From Rhodovulum sp. ES.010 (GTDB lineage Bacteria; Pseudomonadota; Alphaproteobacteria; Rhodobacterales; Rhodobacteraceae): a stretch of DNA of 64,000 bases. This document shows, piece by piece, positions 60,969-64,000 of the stretch. The notes below the pieces were generated by a model. It ran no database searches. It was not told where the DNA came from and saw nothing but the letters and a program-made list of their open reading frames with translations. How positions within the stretch are numbered: the first letter of the stretch is position 1; each line of letters starts with the position of its first letter. Location of the stretch: positions 3,016,501 to 3,080,500 of the forward strand of contig NZ_FSRS01000001.1 of NCBI RefSeq assembly GCF_900142935.1, given 5' to 3'. Both the position numbers and the translations under genes were made by a program.

Positions 60969-64000
<3,032 letters not shown>

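Overview
This is 64 kb of chromosomal core from a high-GC alphaproteobacterium, almost certainly a member of the Rhodobacterales (Rhodobacteraceae in the broad sense). Grounds: GC-rich third codon positions nearly throughout; the clusters rpoZ-rsh-DUF2062-pdxJ-acpS-lepB-rnc-era-recO and chvI-chvG-hprK-rapZ-EIIA-HPr next to pckA; methylsuccinyl-CoA dehydrogenase, the marker enzyme of the ethylmalonyl-CoA pathway; and a three-gene peptide deformylase cluster beside fmt. No insertion sequence, prophage, CRISPR array or rRNA gene was seen. One tRNA gene (Trp) is present.

Layout. 1-4.7 kb: a methyltransferase (mnmD, cut by the window edge) divergent from an MnmC-like FAD oxidase, two small membrane proteins, then (minus strand) def-hypothetical-def-def-fmt for N-terminal formyl-Met handling. 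4.8-8.3 kb (plus): C-S lyase, glutathionyl-hydroquinone reductase, lytic transglycosylase. 8.3-11.8 kb (minus): smc. 12-14.1 kb: GNAT enzyme, lipoprotein, and a polytopic membrane protein whose promoter region carries a CtrA-type box and an operator resembling that of sulfide-sensing repressors. 14.2-18.5 kb: small-molecule enzymes. 18.5-22.8 kb (minus): rnhA, methyltransferase, DUF3429, LysE, ispH, YqaA, NYN nuclease. 22.9-31.9 kb (plus): folK, rpoZ, (p)ppGpp enzyme, pdxJ, acpS, lepB, rnc, era, recO. 32-37 kb: mcd, TauE exporter, a lower-GC DUF429 gene, pckA. 37.4-42.8 kb (plus): ChvIG two-component system with PTS-Ntr-type proteins, then an acyltransferase. 42.8-48.1 kb: hydroxyacyl-CoA dehydrogenase, DUF6473, etfA-etfB, cobalamin adenosyltransferase, SDR. 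48.1-64 kb (plus): parC, lipoprotein, tuf, tRNA-Trp, secE, nusG, rplKAJL, rpoB and the first three quarters of rpoC.

How it fits together. The right end is the classic translation/transcription supercluster. The centre joins central carbon control (pckA, ChvIG, HprK/HPr/EIIA, RapZ) with acyl-CoA metabolism (mcd, hydroxyacyl-CoA dehydrogenase, ETF and the adenosyltransferase that supplies coenzyme B12 to acyl-CoA mutases), as expected of an organism that assimilates acetate-type carbon through the ethylmalonyl-CoA pathway. Most of the window is ordinary housekeeping. The points most worth a second look are the single-cysteine membrane protein with a sulfide-type operator (12.8-14.1 kb), a deformylase paralog that has lost its catalytic glutamate (2.7-3.2 kb), and the operator-like repeats upstream of pckA and mcd. 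Functions are assigned by reading motifs; no database search was possible.
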